In this document: piece after piece, positions 53,805 to 63,082 of the stretch
How positions within the stretch are numbered: the first letter of the stretch is position 1
How the letters are laid out: the number at the start of each line of letters is the position of its first letter
From: JAAFIP01 sp043774625
GTDB lineage: Bacteria > Pseudomonadota > Gammaproteobacteria > Burkholderiales > Burkholderiaceae_C
Assembly: GCA_043774625.1 (NCBI GenBank)
Contig: JAYVTG010000096.1
Span: 1-64,000 of the forward strand
Direction: 5' to 3'
Length of the DNA: 64,000 nucleotides
Program-made: the position numbers and the translations under genes
The notes under the pieces: generated by a model
Told to the model about the DNA's origin: nothing
Database searches by the model: none
What the model saw: the letters and a program-made list of their open reading frames with translations, nothing else

Positions 53805-53900
53805 ATTGTGCCCCAAACATGGCGCAGTCAGTTGTCTCCTCCACCCTCTCAGATGGTGGATTTATAGCCCTAAGCCGTAAGGCTTAGGGCTTTTTTTTTT
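53805..53900 (+). ncRNA. Candidate small RNA with anti-Shine-Dalgarno motif
   Basis: A transcript of about 96 nt is predicted from the promoter to a strong terminator. It has no good open frame. CTCCTCC at 53836-53842 is complementary to Shine-Dalgarno sequences and overlaps a small hairpin TCCACC...GGTGGA (53840-53860). The end is a hairpin AGCCCTAAGCC-GTAA-GGCTTAGGGCT plus ten T. The layout (hairpin with CU-rich motif, then Rho-independent end) fits Hfq-type small RNAs. An alternative is an ilvA leader, but the terminator lies 32 bases before ilvA. Confidence 0.55.
53866..53900 (+). terminator. Intrinsic terminator upstream of ilvA
   Basis: An 11-bp perfect stem (AGCCCTAAGCC / GGCTTAGGGCT), loop GTAA, then ten consecutive T. 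Confidence 0.95.
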
Positions 53901-53931
53901 GGCTGTTACAAGACGCTTACTACAATGTGGA

Positions 53932-55488
53932 ATGACAACACTACACACCAAGCCACTAAAACCAGCCGACTACCTGACCAAAATACTCAATGCCCGTGTT
54001 TACGATGTGGCTATTGAGTCAGATTTAACCCCCGCCAAAGCACTTTCGCGCCGCGTGCACAACCAGGTGCTGCTCAAGCGAGAAGACCAGCAGGCCGTAT
54101 TCAGCTTCAAACTGCGCGGGGCATACAACAAAATGGTGCATTTGAGCCCTGACTTGCTCAAAAAAGGCGTGATTTGCGCCTCGGCGGGTAACCATGCGCA
54201 AGGTGTCGCGCTTTCAGCCAGCAAGCTGGGCACTCGCGGCGTGATTGTGATGCCGATTACCACGCCGCAAATCAAGGTAGATGCCGTGAAAAATCTGGGT
54301 GGCGAAGTCGTGTTGCATGGCGACAGCTATACCGAGGCATACAACCACGCGCTGACACTACAAAAAAAAGAAGGCCTGACTTTTGTCCACCCCTTTGATG
54401 ACCCGGACGTGATTGCCGGTGGCGGCACGGTGGCCATGGAAATCTTGCGTCAGCACCAGGGCCCCCTGCACGCCGTGTTTGTAGCTATTGGTGGTGGCGG
54501 GCTGGTGAGTGGAGTGGCCAACTACATCAAGGCCGTGCGCCCTGAAGTGAAGGTGATTGGTGTGCAGATGAATGACAGCAATGCGATGGCTTTGTCCGTT
54601 GCAGCCAAAAAGCGAGTGACTTTGCAGGATGTAGGGCTGTTCTCCGACGGCACGGCGGTCAAGCTGGTGGGCGAAGAGACTTTTCGTATTGCTCGCGGTC
54701 TGGTGGACGAATTTATCGAGGTGGACACCGATGCTGTGTGCGCGGCCATCAAAGACATTTTTGTGGACACCCGCAGCATAGTCGAACCATCGGGCGCAAT
54801 GGGCGTTGCCGCTATCAAGCAATACGCTGCCAAAAACAAAACCAAGGGCGAGACCTATGCCGCCATTTTGTGTGGTGCCAATATGAACTTTGACCGCCTG
54901 CGCTTTGTGGCCGAGCGGGCAGAAGTGGGCGAGGAACGCGAGGCGCTGTTTGCAGTCACCGTGCCCGAAGAACGCGGCAGCTTCAAGCGCTTTTGCGAAA
55001 GCATTGGCAACTTGCCTGGTGGCCCAAGGAATGTGACTGAATTCAACTACCGCATCAGCGGCAGTGAAGAGGCGCATGTGTTTGTAGGCCTGACCACGCA
55101 TGGCAAGGGCGAGAGCCTCAAGATTGCCGCATATTTGACGAAAAAAGGCTTCAAGACACTGGACCTGACGCACGATGACCTGGCTAAAGAACATTTGCGC
55201 CATATGGTGGGTGGCTCGTCCCCCTTGGCCAAAGAAGAGCGTATTTTGCGCTTTGTGTTCCCCGAGCGCCCCGGCGCTTTGCTGAAGTTTTTAAACGCCA
55301 TGCGACCGGGCTGGAACATCAGCCTTTTTCACTACCGCAACCAGGGCGCGGACTATGGACGTATTCTGGTGGGCATTCAGGTCCCCAGAGCGGATGACAA
55401 GGTTTTTGGCGCGTTTTTGCAGGGTCTTGGTTATCCGTATGTCGAAGAGACGCAAAATCCTGTTTACCAGTTGTTTCTGCAAGCATGA
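53932..55488 (+). CDS. ilvA: Threonine ammonia-lyase, biosynthetic
   Basis: A 518-residue PLP enzyme converting threonine to 2-oxobutyrate, the first step to isoleucine. The PLP Lys lies in VFSFKLRGAYNKM (near residue 58), the glycine loop in IGGGGLVSG, and two C-terminal ACT-like domains (from about residue 330: ALFAVTVPEERGSFKRFC and LRFVFPERPGALLKFL) mediate isoleucine feedback. I chose ATG 53932; a start at 53899 would begin inside the terminator T tract. The ribosome site is weak. Confidence 0.95.
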   Translation: MTTLHTKPLKPADYLTKILNARVYDVAIESDLTPAKALSRRVHNQVLLKREDQQAVFSFKLRGAYNKMVHLSPDLLKKGVICASAGNHAQGVALSASKLGTRGVIVMPITTPQIKVDAVKNLGGEVVLHGDSYTEAYNHALTLQKKEGLTFVHPFDDPDVIAGGGTVAMEILRQHQGPLHAVFVAIGGGGLVSGVANYIKAVRPEVKVIGVQMNDSNAMALSVAAKKRVTLQDVGLFSDGTAVKLVGEETFRIARGLVDEFIEVDTDAVCAAIKDIFVDTRSIVEPSGAMGVAAIKQYAAKNKTKGETYAAILCGANMNFDRLRFVAERAEVGEEREALFAVTVPEERGSFKRFCESIGNLPGGPRNVTEFNYRISGSEEAHVFVGLTTHGKGESLKIAAYLTKKGFKTLDLTHDDLAKEHLRHMVGGSSPLAKEERILRFVFPERPGALLKFLNAMRPGWNISLFHYRNQGADYGRILVGIQVPRADDKVFGAFLQGLGYPYVEETQNPVYQLFLQA

Positions 55489-55509
55489 TTTTCAGTTGAA
55501 GGGATTCTT

Positions 55510-56577
55510 ATGAATTTTTTAAGCACGGCCATCGCAGCCCTAAACAACACTGAAACAGCCCGTACCTTTGCCGTCCAACTGCAACACACCATAGACCATA
55601 AAACCAAGCCATTGGGCGCACTGGGGCAACTGGAAAGTTTGGCCCTGCAACTGGGTTGTATTCAAAGACGCGAAACCATCCAATTTGATACACCCCAGAT
55701 GCTGGTGTTTGCAGCCGACCACGGCATTACCGACGAAGGCGTGTCGGCCTTTCCACAGGCAGTAACACAGCAAATGGTGGCCAATATGCTGGCGGGTGGC
55801 GCTGCGGTGAACGTGTTTGCGCGCCAGCATGGTTTTGCGGTGACGGTGGTAGACGCTGGCGTGTGTGCAGATCTGCCCCCCTACACCCCAGCACCGGGTA
55901 GCCCTCTGTTGCAGCACCACAAAATTGGTTTTGGTACCCGCAATGCCTGCGTGGCAGCAGCCATGTCGGCAGACCAAGCGGTACAAGCCGTCGAAGCTGG
56001 CATGGGCATTGTGCGTGACCTGCCAGGCAATGTGCTGGCGCTGGGGGAGATGGGTATTGGCAATACATCCAGCGCCGCGATGATTTTCTCAATGCTGACC
56101 CGTACACCCATCGAACAATCTGCCGGGCGTGGCACGGGTGTGGACGATGCGCAGATGCAGAAAAAGCTGGCAGCTCTGAAGAAAGCCTTAAAGCGCCATG
56201 CCGCCGCCAAAGAACCGATGGATGTGCTGCACTGCGTGGGCGGTTTTGAGATTGCGATGATGGTGGGCGCGATGCTGGAAGCAGCCAGCCAGCGGCGCGT
56301 GATTTTGGTTGATGGGTTTATTGCCGGAGCCGCCGCCTTGCTGGCCTGCCGCCTGGAGCCGTTTGCCAAGGATTACATGGTGTTTAGCCATGTGGGGGCA
56401 GAACACGGTCACCGCGCTTTGTTATCGGCTTTGGGTGCCAAACCTTTGCTGGACTTGGGGCTGCGTTTGGGCGAAGGCACAGGTGCATTGTTGGCCTGGC
56501 CACTCGTGCAGTCGGCAGCGGCATTTGTAAACGAGATGGCGAGCTTTGAATCTGCCGGGGTTACGTCCAAAAGCTAG
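55510..56577 (+). CDS. cobT: Nicotinate-nucleotide-dimethylbenzimidazole phosphoribosyltransferase
   Basis: A 355-residue enzyme making alpha-ribazole 5'-phosphate from dimethylbenzimidazole. Conserved parts are KPLGALGQLE, VFAADHGITDEGVSAFPQAVT, GEMGIGNTSSAAM and the C-terminal LGLRLGEGTGALLAWPL with the catalytic Glu. It acts before CobC and CobS (20 kb). It follows ilvA by 21 bases with AAGGGA upstream, probably in one transcript, although cobalamin and isoleucine synthesis are unrelated. Confidence 0.95.
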   Translation: MNFLSTAIAALNNTETARTFAVQLQHTIDHKTKPLGALGQLESLALQLGCIQRRETIQFDTPQMLVFAADHGITDEGVSAFPQAVTQQMVANMLAGGAAVNVFARQHGFAVTVVDAGVCADLPPYTPAPGSPLLQHHKIGFGTRNACVAAAMSADQAVQAVEAGMGIVRDLPGNVLALGEMGIGNTSSAAMIFSMLTRTPIEQSAGRGTGVDDAQMQKKLAALKKALKRHAAAKEPMDVLHCVGGFEIAMMVGAMLEAASQRRVILVDGFIAGAAALLACRLEPFAKDYMVFSHVGAEHGHRALLSALGAKPLLDLGLRLGEGTGALLAWPLVQSAAAFVNEMASFESAGVTSKS

Positions 56578-56600
56578 TTTTGTAGCAAAAAGTGCCGTAT

Positions 56601-56642
56601 GCCAGCGTGGAATATGCGCAAGCAGCTATTGAATTTGTAGCG
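56601..56642 (+). repeat. Dispersed 42-bp element, intergenic
   Basis: GCCAGCGTGGAATATGCGCA then AGCAGCTATTGAATTTGTAGCG, in the 100-base gap between the convergent cobT and sugar ATPase genes. Confidence 0.93.
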
Positions 56643-56677
56643 CTTATTCAAAATTTCTGATTTTCTCAGTACTGAGA

Positions 56678-57502
56678 TCAAGAACCCAATCTCTCGGTCT
56701 GAGGCTTGCCTTCGGGTTTTTTACCTCCGATGATCATGCCAAGCACCTCGTCTTCAGTGACATCTTGCGTACGGTAGGTGCCCACCAAGCGGCCGTTCTT
56801 CATCACGGCGAGGCGGTCACTGAGAGCAAAAACATCGTGCATGTCGTGGCTCACAAGGAAAATACCCACACCTTCTGCCTTGAGCTGGCGTACCAGATTA
56901 CCAACCATAGCGGTTTCCTCTGGGCCCAACGCCGCAGTCGGTTCGTCCATGATCAGTATCTTGGCGTTGAAGTAAATGGCACGCGAGATGGCTACCACCT
57001 GGCGTTGACCACCAGACAAACGACGCACGGGTGTGCGGACATTGGTAAAGTTTTTGTTCAGGCGATAAAAGACTTTGCGTGCTTCTGCGTCCATGCGATG
57101 GTCGTCCAGCGTGCGCCAGGGGGTTAGCAGCTCGCGACCCAAAAAGAGGTTGGCGACTGAGTCGAGGTTGTCGGCCAAAGCCAGGGTTTGGTAAATGGAC
57201 TCAATGCCAAGTGCCTGTGCATCTGCTGGCGTGCGTACATGAACTTTTTGACCAGAGATCATCACGTCGCCGCTGTCAATCGGATAAGCGCCTGCCAACA
57301 TTTTCATCAGCGTGGATTTGCCTGCCCCGTTGTGGCCCAGCACAGCCACAACTTCGCCAGGGTATAGATTCAGGCTGACATCTTCTACGGCATGCACGCC
57401 ACCAAAAGCTTTGTGGATGTTGCGTAGCTCAACCAGCACCTGTGAATTGTCGATGGCAGAGTTGTCAGGGCTGGAGCTCGAATTGTTTGTGGTGTTGCTC
57501 AC
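56678..57502 (-). CDS. Sugar ABC transporter ATP-binding protein (single-domain type)
   Basis: A 274-residue ATPase of the CUT2 class with one nucleotide-binding domain, as in FrcA: Walker A GHNGAGKSTLM, signature RLSGGQRQVVAI, Walker B KILIMDEPTAALG, switch FLVSHDMHD. Most CUT2 ATPases are double-length; this short form is a recognised variant. I chose GTG 57502, whose GTGA overlaps the permease stop. It powers the permease encoded upstream. Confidence 0.9.
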   Translation of the reverse strand: MSNTTNNSSSSPDNSAIDNSQVLVELRNIHKAFGGVHAVEDVSLNLYPGEVVAVLGHNGAGKSTLMKMLAGAYPIDSGDVMISGQKVHVRTPADAQALGIESIYQTLALADNLDSVANLFLGRELLTPWRTLDDHRMDAEARKVFYRLNKNFTNVRTPVRRLSGGQRQVVAISRAIYFNAKILIMDEPTAALGPEETAMVGNLVRQLKAEGVGIFLVSHDMHDVFALSDRLAVMKNGRLVGTYRTQDVTEDEVLGMIIGGKKPEGKPQTERLGS

Positions 57503-58689
57503 AGTACGTCTCCAGTCCATTTGCGATAGGCCACGTCAAACACGACTGCCGCGATGAGCACTTGACCAATGATGATGTAGCGCATACCCACCGACACATC
57601 GAGCAAAAGCATGCCGCTGTCGATGGACTGCATGATGAGGGCGCCCAGCACAGAACCCAAAATAGTACCGCTGCCGCCCGCCAGAGCCGTGCCGCCGATA
57701 ACGGTTGCTGCTATGACCAAGAGTTCCAGGTTGTTACCCAGCGAATTGGTGCCTGCGTTCAAACGCGAAATGGCTACGATAGCGGCAATAGTGATGAGCG
57801 CTGCCAAAAGCAAAAACATCAGCATGGTGACTCGCTTGACTGGAATACCGACCAGAGCTGCTGCATCTGGGTTGCCGCCCATCGCGAAGATGTAGCGCCC
57901 AAAGCGAGTGCGGTGCACCAGGAAGGACAAGAAGAGCGCCACGGCACCCCAAATGAGCACTGGAATCGGGATGCCTTGGGCTTCAGGCTTATTGGGAATT
58001 TGGTAGGCGTTCATCGTCGCCACAAAGCCCAAAACAATAGCGAGCGGGATAGCCACCAAGACGATATCTACTCCAAGTGGATTGGTTGGTACACCGTATT
58101 TTTGCTTGGCGCGTCGTTTGGCGAACATGGCGTAGACCAACCCAGCACATATTACTGCACCCAAAATCCAGCTGGCAGAGGTGCCAATACCGCCGTTGTA
58201 GCCACCACCAATTTTGAGGAAGAATTCGTCGGTCAAAGGCTGAGTTTTACCATCAGCCACCATAAAGGCGGCACCGCGAAAAGACATCAAACCGCCCAGC
58301 GTTACCACAAAGGTCGGCACGCCTACAAAAGCCGTCAGTGCGCCCTGGTACATGGACACCAGCACAGCAGCGCCAAACCCGGCCAACGACGCTGCTTGCC
58401 AAGACCATCCTGCGGTGTACATCAGCGTTGCCATCAGCACGCCTACAAACCCCATCACGGAACCGACCGACAAATCAATATGCCGTGCCACGATGATGAG
58501 CACCATGATGGTGGCCAATATACCCACCACCGCTGTCTGTTGAACCAGGTTGTAAAGGTTTTCAGGCGACAGAAAAATGCCACCCGATAAAATATTGAAT
58601 ACCAAGGCGATGCCGATGAGCACGCACGACATGAGCACCATGCGCCAGTCCACCTGCGCGCGCTTCATTGCTTGTAAACCAGCGTTCAT
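57499..58689 (-). CDS. xylH: Xylose-type ABC transporter permease
   Basis: A 396-residue CUT2 permease of the XylH type with about ten membrane segments. HIDLSVGSVMGF, PTFVVTLGGLMSFRG, GRYIFAMGGNPDAAALVGIPVKRV and GGTALAGGSGTI are characteristic. ATG 58689 has GGAG upstream; an earlier ATG at 58725 would overlap the hairpin. It lies 78 bases after the binding-protein gene. The gene name rests on family resemblance. Confidence 0.88.
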   Translation of the reverse strand: MNAGLQAMKRAQVDWRMVLMSCVLIGIALVFNILSGGIFLSPENLYNLVQQTAVVGILATIMVLIIVARHIDLSVGSVMGFVGVLMATLMYTAGWSWQAASLAGFGAAVLVSMYQGALTAFVGVPTFVVTLGGLMSFRGAAFMVADGKTQPLTDEFFLKIGGGYNGGIGTSASWILGAVICAGLVYAMFAKRRAKQKYGVPTNPLGVDIVLVAIPLAIVLGFVATMNAYQIPNKPEAQGIPIPVLIWGAVALFLSFLVHRTRFGRYIFAMGGNPDAAALVGIPVKRVTMLMFLLLAALITIAAIVAISRLNAGTNSLGNNLELLVIAATVIGGTALAGGSGTILGSVLGALIMQSIDSGMLLLDVSVGMRYIIIGQVLIAAVVFDVAYRKWTGDVL

Positions 58690-58715
58690 TGAATTTCTCC
58701 AAACTACAAACGAAA

Positions 58716-58736
58716 CCGCGGGCATAAAGCCCGCGG
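58716..58736. promoter_or_regulatory. Hairpin between xylF and xylH
   Basis: CCGCGGGC, loop ATAAA, GCCCGCGG: a perfect 8-bp stem without a T tract. It probably protects the xylF message 3' end, giving more binding protein than permease. Confidence 0.75.
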
Positions 58737-58767
58737 CGTTCGCTAAACGAAAGATGCGAATAGCGGT

Positions 58768-59787
58768 TTAGCTGCAAGCCTTCACAGCAGCGTCTTTCAC
58801 GCCTTTGCACAGATCTTCTTTCTTCATATGACCCGCTTTGAGTACCACATCGAGGTTGTCACGAGTGACAGGGATGGGCTTGAGGAAGATAGACTTCATG
58901 GTCATCTTCTTGGGGCCGCCGGCGAAGTCAACGGTACCAGACACTGCCTTGCCAGCGCCCAGCTCCAAGGCTGCCTTACCCGCTGCAGTGGCCAGGTCTG
59001 TGGAATTCTTCCACACAGACACGGTCTGGCTGCCCAGTGCCACGCGGTTCAGCGCAGCAAAGTCGCCATCTTGGCCAGACACTGGCACACCCTTGAGGCC
59101 TTTGGCTGTCAAAGCAGCTATGGCGCCGCCGGCCATGCCGTCGTTTTGCGCAACTACAGCGTCAACCTTGTTGCCGTTCTTGGTCAGAATCTGTTCCATG
59201 TTTTTTTGGGCATTCTCTGGCTTCCAGCCTGGTGTGAACTCTTCGCCCACGATCTTCACGTCGCCTTTTTTGATGGCATCAGCCAACACTTCAGCCTGGC
59301 CTTCACGCAAGAACATGGCATTGGCATCACCTGGGTCGCCCTTGATGATCGCGTAGTTACCTTTTGGCTTGACAGCCAAAATAGCGCGAGCAGTCATACG
59401 GCCGACTTCTTTGTTGTCAAAAGTGATGTAAGTCACGCCTGGAGCTTCGAACAAACGGTCATAAGCAATGACCGGGATGTTCAACTGCTTGGCCTTGTTG
59501 ATGGCTGGCATGATGGCGTCTTTGTCTTTGGCCAAAACGATCAGAACCTTGGCTCCTTTGGCGATCAGGCCGTCGATGTCAGCCAGCTGTTTTTCAGCAG
59601 ACTCGCCAGCGTCAGACATGATGTACTTGCCGCCGCCTTTTTCGATCTCGCCCTTCATGGCCGCTTCGTCACGCTTCCAGCGCTCTTCCTGGAATGTGTC
59701 GTAGCTCACGCCAACAACCAGTTGCGCAAAAGAAGAAGCTGCGCTCAGGCCCATGGCCACGGCAAGCAGAGTGTGTTTCAATTTCAT
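58768..59787 (-). CDS. xylF: Xylose-type ABC transporter substrate-binding protein
   Basis: A 339-residue periplasmic binding protein (signal peptide 1-21, SSFAQ). VVGVSYDTFQEERWKRDEAAMK, SDAGESAEKQLADIDGLI and QDGDFAALNRVALGSQTVSVWK match XylF. A Cys near the C-terminus (DLCKGVKDAAVKAC) pairs with a second one, a trait of the group. I chose ATG 59787 (GGAAA upstream); longer starts have no signal peptide sense. It heads the xylF-xylH-ATPase operon. Confidence 0.9.
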   Translation of the reverse strand: MKLKHTLLAVAMGLSAASSFAQLVVGVSYDTFQEERWKRDEAAMKGEIEKGGGKYIMSDAGESAEKQLADIDGLIAKGAKVLIVLAKDKDAIMPAINKAKQLNIPVIAYDRLFEAPGVTYITFDNKEVGRMTARAILAVKPKGNYAIIKGDPGDANAMFLREGQAEVLADAIKKGDVKIVGEEFTPGWKPENAQKNMEQILTKNGNKVDAVVAQNDGMAGGAIAALTAKGLKGVPVSGQDGDFAALNRVALGSQTVSVWKNSTDLATAAGKAALELGAGKAVSGTVDFAGGPKKMTMKSIFLKPIPVTRDNLDVVLKAGHMKKEDLCKGVKDAAVKACS

Positions 59788-59937
59788 GGTATTTCCGTTC
59801 AAGAAACTAAGGGTTATGGGTAAAACTAAGTATCGTTTTAACGATGAACGTATTCTCGTGCAGTAATTGTCGGTTTTCATGCGGAAATACCCTTGTAACC
59901 GCCTGGTAACCAGAGAATATCGCTTGGGCAAACCCGG

Positions 59938-61329
59938 TCAGCGCTTGAGCTTCAATGCCAGTACTTTACTAGCCACGCACTGCCCCTGCGTCTGCCCACC
60001 GGTGACGCCCATCCGAAAGTGGATACCCGCGTACAGGCGCGACAGTGCTGCTTCGTCTGCTGCGGTTTTAAAGTTCTTGAATGACCGTGGCCCCCACCCT
60101 CGGTCGTTGTGGGTGTTGTCGGTAAACGAGGTGTTGGCACCGAAGTATTTGTCCAGCACGGCAGCGGCAGCGCTTGACTGTACGGAATGTCCCGAAGGGT
60201 ATTCTGGAAACGGCGGCGTGTTCATCAGCTTGGGCACCCAACTGCTGTCAATCACCAGTTGCACGTAGGTCACGGGTCGCAACACGTTCAGCGTGTATTT
60301 GGTGTGCCACGCAGCGATGAAGGCATCTGCCATGGCGATGTTGAGCTGGACATAGGTTTCTGCGGCGCTGGCGAGCGTGGCACTTTTTTGCTTGAGCAAA
60401 TCCGTGGCGATGAAGGCCCAGTGGCCTGCAGGCGTAGCTGTTTTTCCAGGGTCATCGGCCCAATACAATGCAAACTGCCTCTGCTCTTGTGTGGCCTGGT
60501 TGCTGAGCATGTAGACCTCGTTGGCTTGTTTGAAAAAATCGGACGAAGGCTCTTCGGAATACTCGGGCGGCAGCGGCGCTGGGCATACGTCGGGTGCTTT
60601 GAGCGCAAACGGGCGTACCTGGCCCCACCAGGGCAGCAAAGGTGCAGCAAATGCGGGTGGCGTGGCGCTCCATTGGCCTGCGCCGCTGGGTGGTACATAC
60701 TTTTCCTGGTCGCGCCTGCGTGGACCCCAGGCTTCATGGCCGCCGTCGGTGCGCGCCCAGGTCATGATGGCCATGGCCATCAGCTTGCCGAAGGTTTCCG
60801 AGCGGTTGGTCATCTCGGTGGTGACTGAAATCGGGTCAAAGTCTTGCGAGAGCTTGAGCGGCAAGCTGCGCTCCAACAAGTCAATGCGGGCTTTGTTCTC
60901 GGCACTGGCGTTGCTGAACATCATGCGCGTCATGGTGGCCAACGAAGCATTGGCCACCGTGGGCCAGTGCAAGGGCTCATCGGGCTGCGCCAGGGGAAGT
61001 GAGCTGAGCTCATTGAGCTGCCCGCCCAGGCTCTTGTACTGCGGCATACCGGAGACGACCGATTCGTATAACGTGAGGCCTATGTAGCCTAGCGCGCGCG
61101 CCGTAACTGGCGGGCTAAAGCCCGGCGTTTGCTGCGCAAGCTGCAACGCCAGCGCAAACCATTCTGTTGCTACGTTTGCGCTGTAGGCCGCGGTGGGTTT
61201 GGCGGCGGCAGTGGCCGGGGCCGGGACGCCGCCCTGCGCCTGCAACGCACAGGGTGCCAGCACCACCAACGCACATGCAACCAACTGCTTTGGCAGCCAC
61301 TTGCGAAAGATATTCAAAGTTGATGTCAT
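59938..61329 (-). CDS. Vanadium haloperoxidase-like PAP2 superfamily protein
   Basis: A 463-residue exported protein (N-terminal signal, cleavage near LQAQ). The acid phosphatase/haloperoxidase motifs are KYTLNVLRP, YPSGHSVQSSAA and SRLYAGIHFRMG; the last lacks the Asp of the SRx5Hx3D consensus. The His residues for vanadate or phosphate remain. Substrate unknown. The start overlaps the stop of the UnbV-type gene (ATGA), so the two are coupled; such pairs recur in bacteria. Confidence 0.85.
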   Translation of the reverse strand: MTSTLNIFRKWLPKQLVACALVVLAPCALQAQGGVPAPATAAAKPTAAYSANVATEWFALALQLAQQTPGFSPPVTARALGYIGLTLYESVVSGMPQYKSLGGQLNELSSLPLAQPDEPLHWPTVANASLATMTRMMFSNASAENKARIDLLERSLPLKLSQDFDPISVTTEMTNRSETFGKLMAMAIMTWARTDGGHEAWGPRRRDQEKYVPPSGAGQWSATPPAFAAPLLPWWGQVRPFALKAPDVCPAPLPPEYSEEPSSDFFKQANEVYMLSNQATQEQRQFALYWADDPGKTATPAGHWAFIATDLLKQKSATLASAAETYVQLNIAMADAFIAAWHTKYTLNVLRPVTYVQLVIDSSWVPKLMNTPPFPEYPSGHSVQSSAAAAVLDKYFGANTSFTDNTHNDRGWGPRSFKNFKTAADEAALSRLYAGIHFRMGVTGGQTQGQCVASKVLALKLKR

Positions 61330-62960
61330 GGTGCCTTCCAGGCTGTCAGGCCGCGCTCTTTGTCCATGGTGTAAAAACCATTTGACTGTACGGTTTGCCA
61401 CTCGCTCCAGCCACTATGTGGCCATTGCACACGTAGCTTGACCTGCTGCGCAGCACCCAGACCGAAATGCATCCAGCCCAGGTGGCCACTGGCATGACCG
61501 CCACCCACGGTCAGCTCCTGGCGGATGATGCGGTTAGACGGTGCACCCAGATCAACCTCGACCCATGCGCCAATGGCGTCCCGATTGCCCGCTGGCTGGC
61601 TGAGCCGAACTTGCAGCCAGTGGCCCATCACTTCCGGTTTCTCCGCAGTGCCCGAACCGACGTTGCGCCACAACTGCGCCTTGTCCCAACGGTTAACCAC
61701 CAGCATGTCCAGCATGCCGTCTCCGTTCAAATCTGCCAGCATGCCGCCACGCCCGCGCTTCACGCTGGCAATGCCTGCCTGCTGGCCCGCTTCAAAAAAA
61801 GTACCGTCAGTCTTTTGAAGTGCCAAATTGTTGGGGTCTAGCGCCGCAAAATCCGGCATGGTCGATACATTGCCCTTGACGATAAACAGGTCGGCGTAGC
61901 CATCATGGTTCACATCAGCAAACTGCGCATGCCAAGCCGTGCTGGGGCGCACATCGCCACCTGCGTAGGGACGGTGAGCGGTAATTCCCCGCTTGTAAGC
62001 GACATCCGAGTACGTGGGTTGTTTGGTGGCTGTGTTGCCGTTAGGGTCGAGTTTTTGCAACTTGTTATCGGCCATGCTGGTCAAAAACACCAAGGGGAAA
62101 CCGTCGCCGTCAAGATCATGGCTGGCAATACCCATGCCCCAGATTTGTAGCGGCTTGAAACCTTCTTCCTCGGTGTACTGCGTAGCTGCCTGGCCGGGCG
62201 GCAGCTTCCACAATTGTTCTTGCCCGCCCTTGTAATACTCGCGGTCATTACTGACCCGCAAGCTGGCTTGGCCGCTGCGGTTCCAGTCGGAAAATAGCAT
62301 CGACAACGCGCAGTGGCCAGGCAGCAACTTCACGGGAGGCGCATAGCCTTTGCCCCCCGTGGCCGGGCGCAGCAGTAAGCTTGGCGTGCAAGTGCCCCAC
62401 GGAAACTCCGGCTTGGTGCGGTCTACGTAGGTGCCGATGGCCAGCGTGGGCCAAGTCTGGCCACGCTCCCAGGTCGCAGAAAACGCAGTGTGCCAGCCGT
62501 TGCTGGACTGCAGCTTCCACTGGCTGTTGGCACGCTCAAACTTGCAGGCGCCCAAGCCGCGAAACACCTGCACCTCGCCCACACGCAACACGACCAAATC
62601 CGTGATGCCGTCGCCGTCAATGTCCAGCGGGTACGCGCCAATGGCATTGGTCAGCTCCAGGCCAGAGCGCTCTTCCTGCAGCTTGATCGGGCCGCCGCGC
62701 GTGCTGCGATTGCGATAAAACTTGGCTTTGTTGACGCCTGCAGTGACGTACACCTCCGGCAGGCCGTCGCCATCGCAGTCAAAGGTGGCGACACCACCGC
62801 CCACCAAGAACTCATCTTCGCCCTCAAACCGGCTTTGAAAGCCCGATGAATCCGTTTCCTCCACAAAGCGCGGAATGGCAGGAACAGGCGTATCTTGCGC
62901 CTGCAGGGCAGGCGCCAAACAAAGAGCTAATAGAACGACAAAGGAGAGCAGGGGTTTCAT
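61326..62960 (-). CDS. FG-GAP/VCBS repeat protein with ASPIC/UnbV domain
   Basis: A 544-residue exported protein (signal peptide 1-21, ALQAQ). Integrin-like FG-GAP repeats carry calcium-binding loops (DCDGDGLPEVYV, DIDGDGITDLVV, DVNHDGYADLFI, DLNGDGMLDMLV). The C-terminal domain is ASPIC/UnbV (GNRDAIGAWVEVDLG, RQELTVGGGHASGHLGWMHFGLG). It forms a two-gene unit with the haloperoxidase-like protein. The function is unknown; a beta-propeller acting outside the cytoplasm is likely. Confidence 0.88.
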   Translation of the reverse strand: MKPLLSFVVLLALCLAPALQAQDTPVPAIPRFVEETDSSGFQSRFEGEDEFLVGGGVATFDCDGDGLPEVYVTAGVNKAKFYRNRSTRGGPIKLQEERSGLELTNAIGAYPLDIDGDGITDLVVLRVGEVQVFRGLGACKFERANSQWKLQSSNGWHTAFSATWERGQTWPTLAIGTYVDRTKPEFPWGTCTPSLLLRPATGGKGYAPPVKLLPGHCALSMLFSDWNRSGQASLRVSNDREYYKGGQEQLWKLPPGQAATQYTEEEGFKPLQIWGMGIASHDLDGDGFPLVFLTSMADNKLQKLDPNGNTATKQPTYSDVAYKRGITAHRPYAGGDVRPSTAWHAQFADVNHDGYADLFIVKGNVSTMPDFAALDPNNLALQKTDGTFFEAGQQAGIASVKRGRGGMLADLNGDGMLDMLVVNRWDKAQLWRNVGSGTAEKPEVMGHWLQVRLSQPAGNRDAIGAWVEVDLGAPSNRIIRQELTVGGGHASGHLGWMHFGLGAAQQVKLRVQWPHSGWSEWQTVQSNGFYTMDKERGLTAWKAP

Positions 62961-63039
62961 GGATCAATGGGTGCCGTAAGTTCGAGCAGCAAAACCAATA
63001 ATGCGGTTTGGAGTAGCTCAAGCAACTATCAGGTACAAA

Positions 63040-63066
63040 AAAGCCCGCGTCAAGCGGGCTTGTAGG
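63040..63066 (-). terminator. Intrinsic terminator after metK
   Basis: Minus-strand reading: AAGCCCGCTTGACGCGGGCTTTTTTG. It lies just after the metK stop. Confidence 0.9.
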
Positions 63067-63082
63067 GTTGTGGTCAAGACAA

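Noticed and set aside
62993..63036. Possible degraded element before metK terminator
   Set aside because: CAAGCAACTATC matches one stretch only, below what I accept as a copy.
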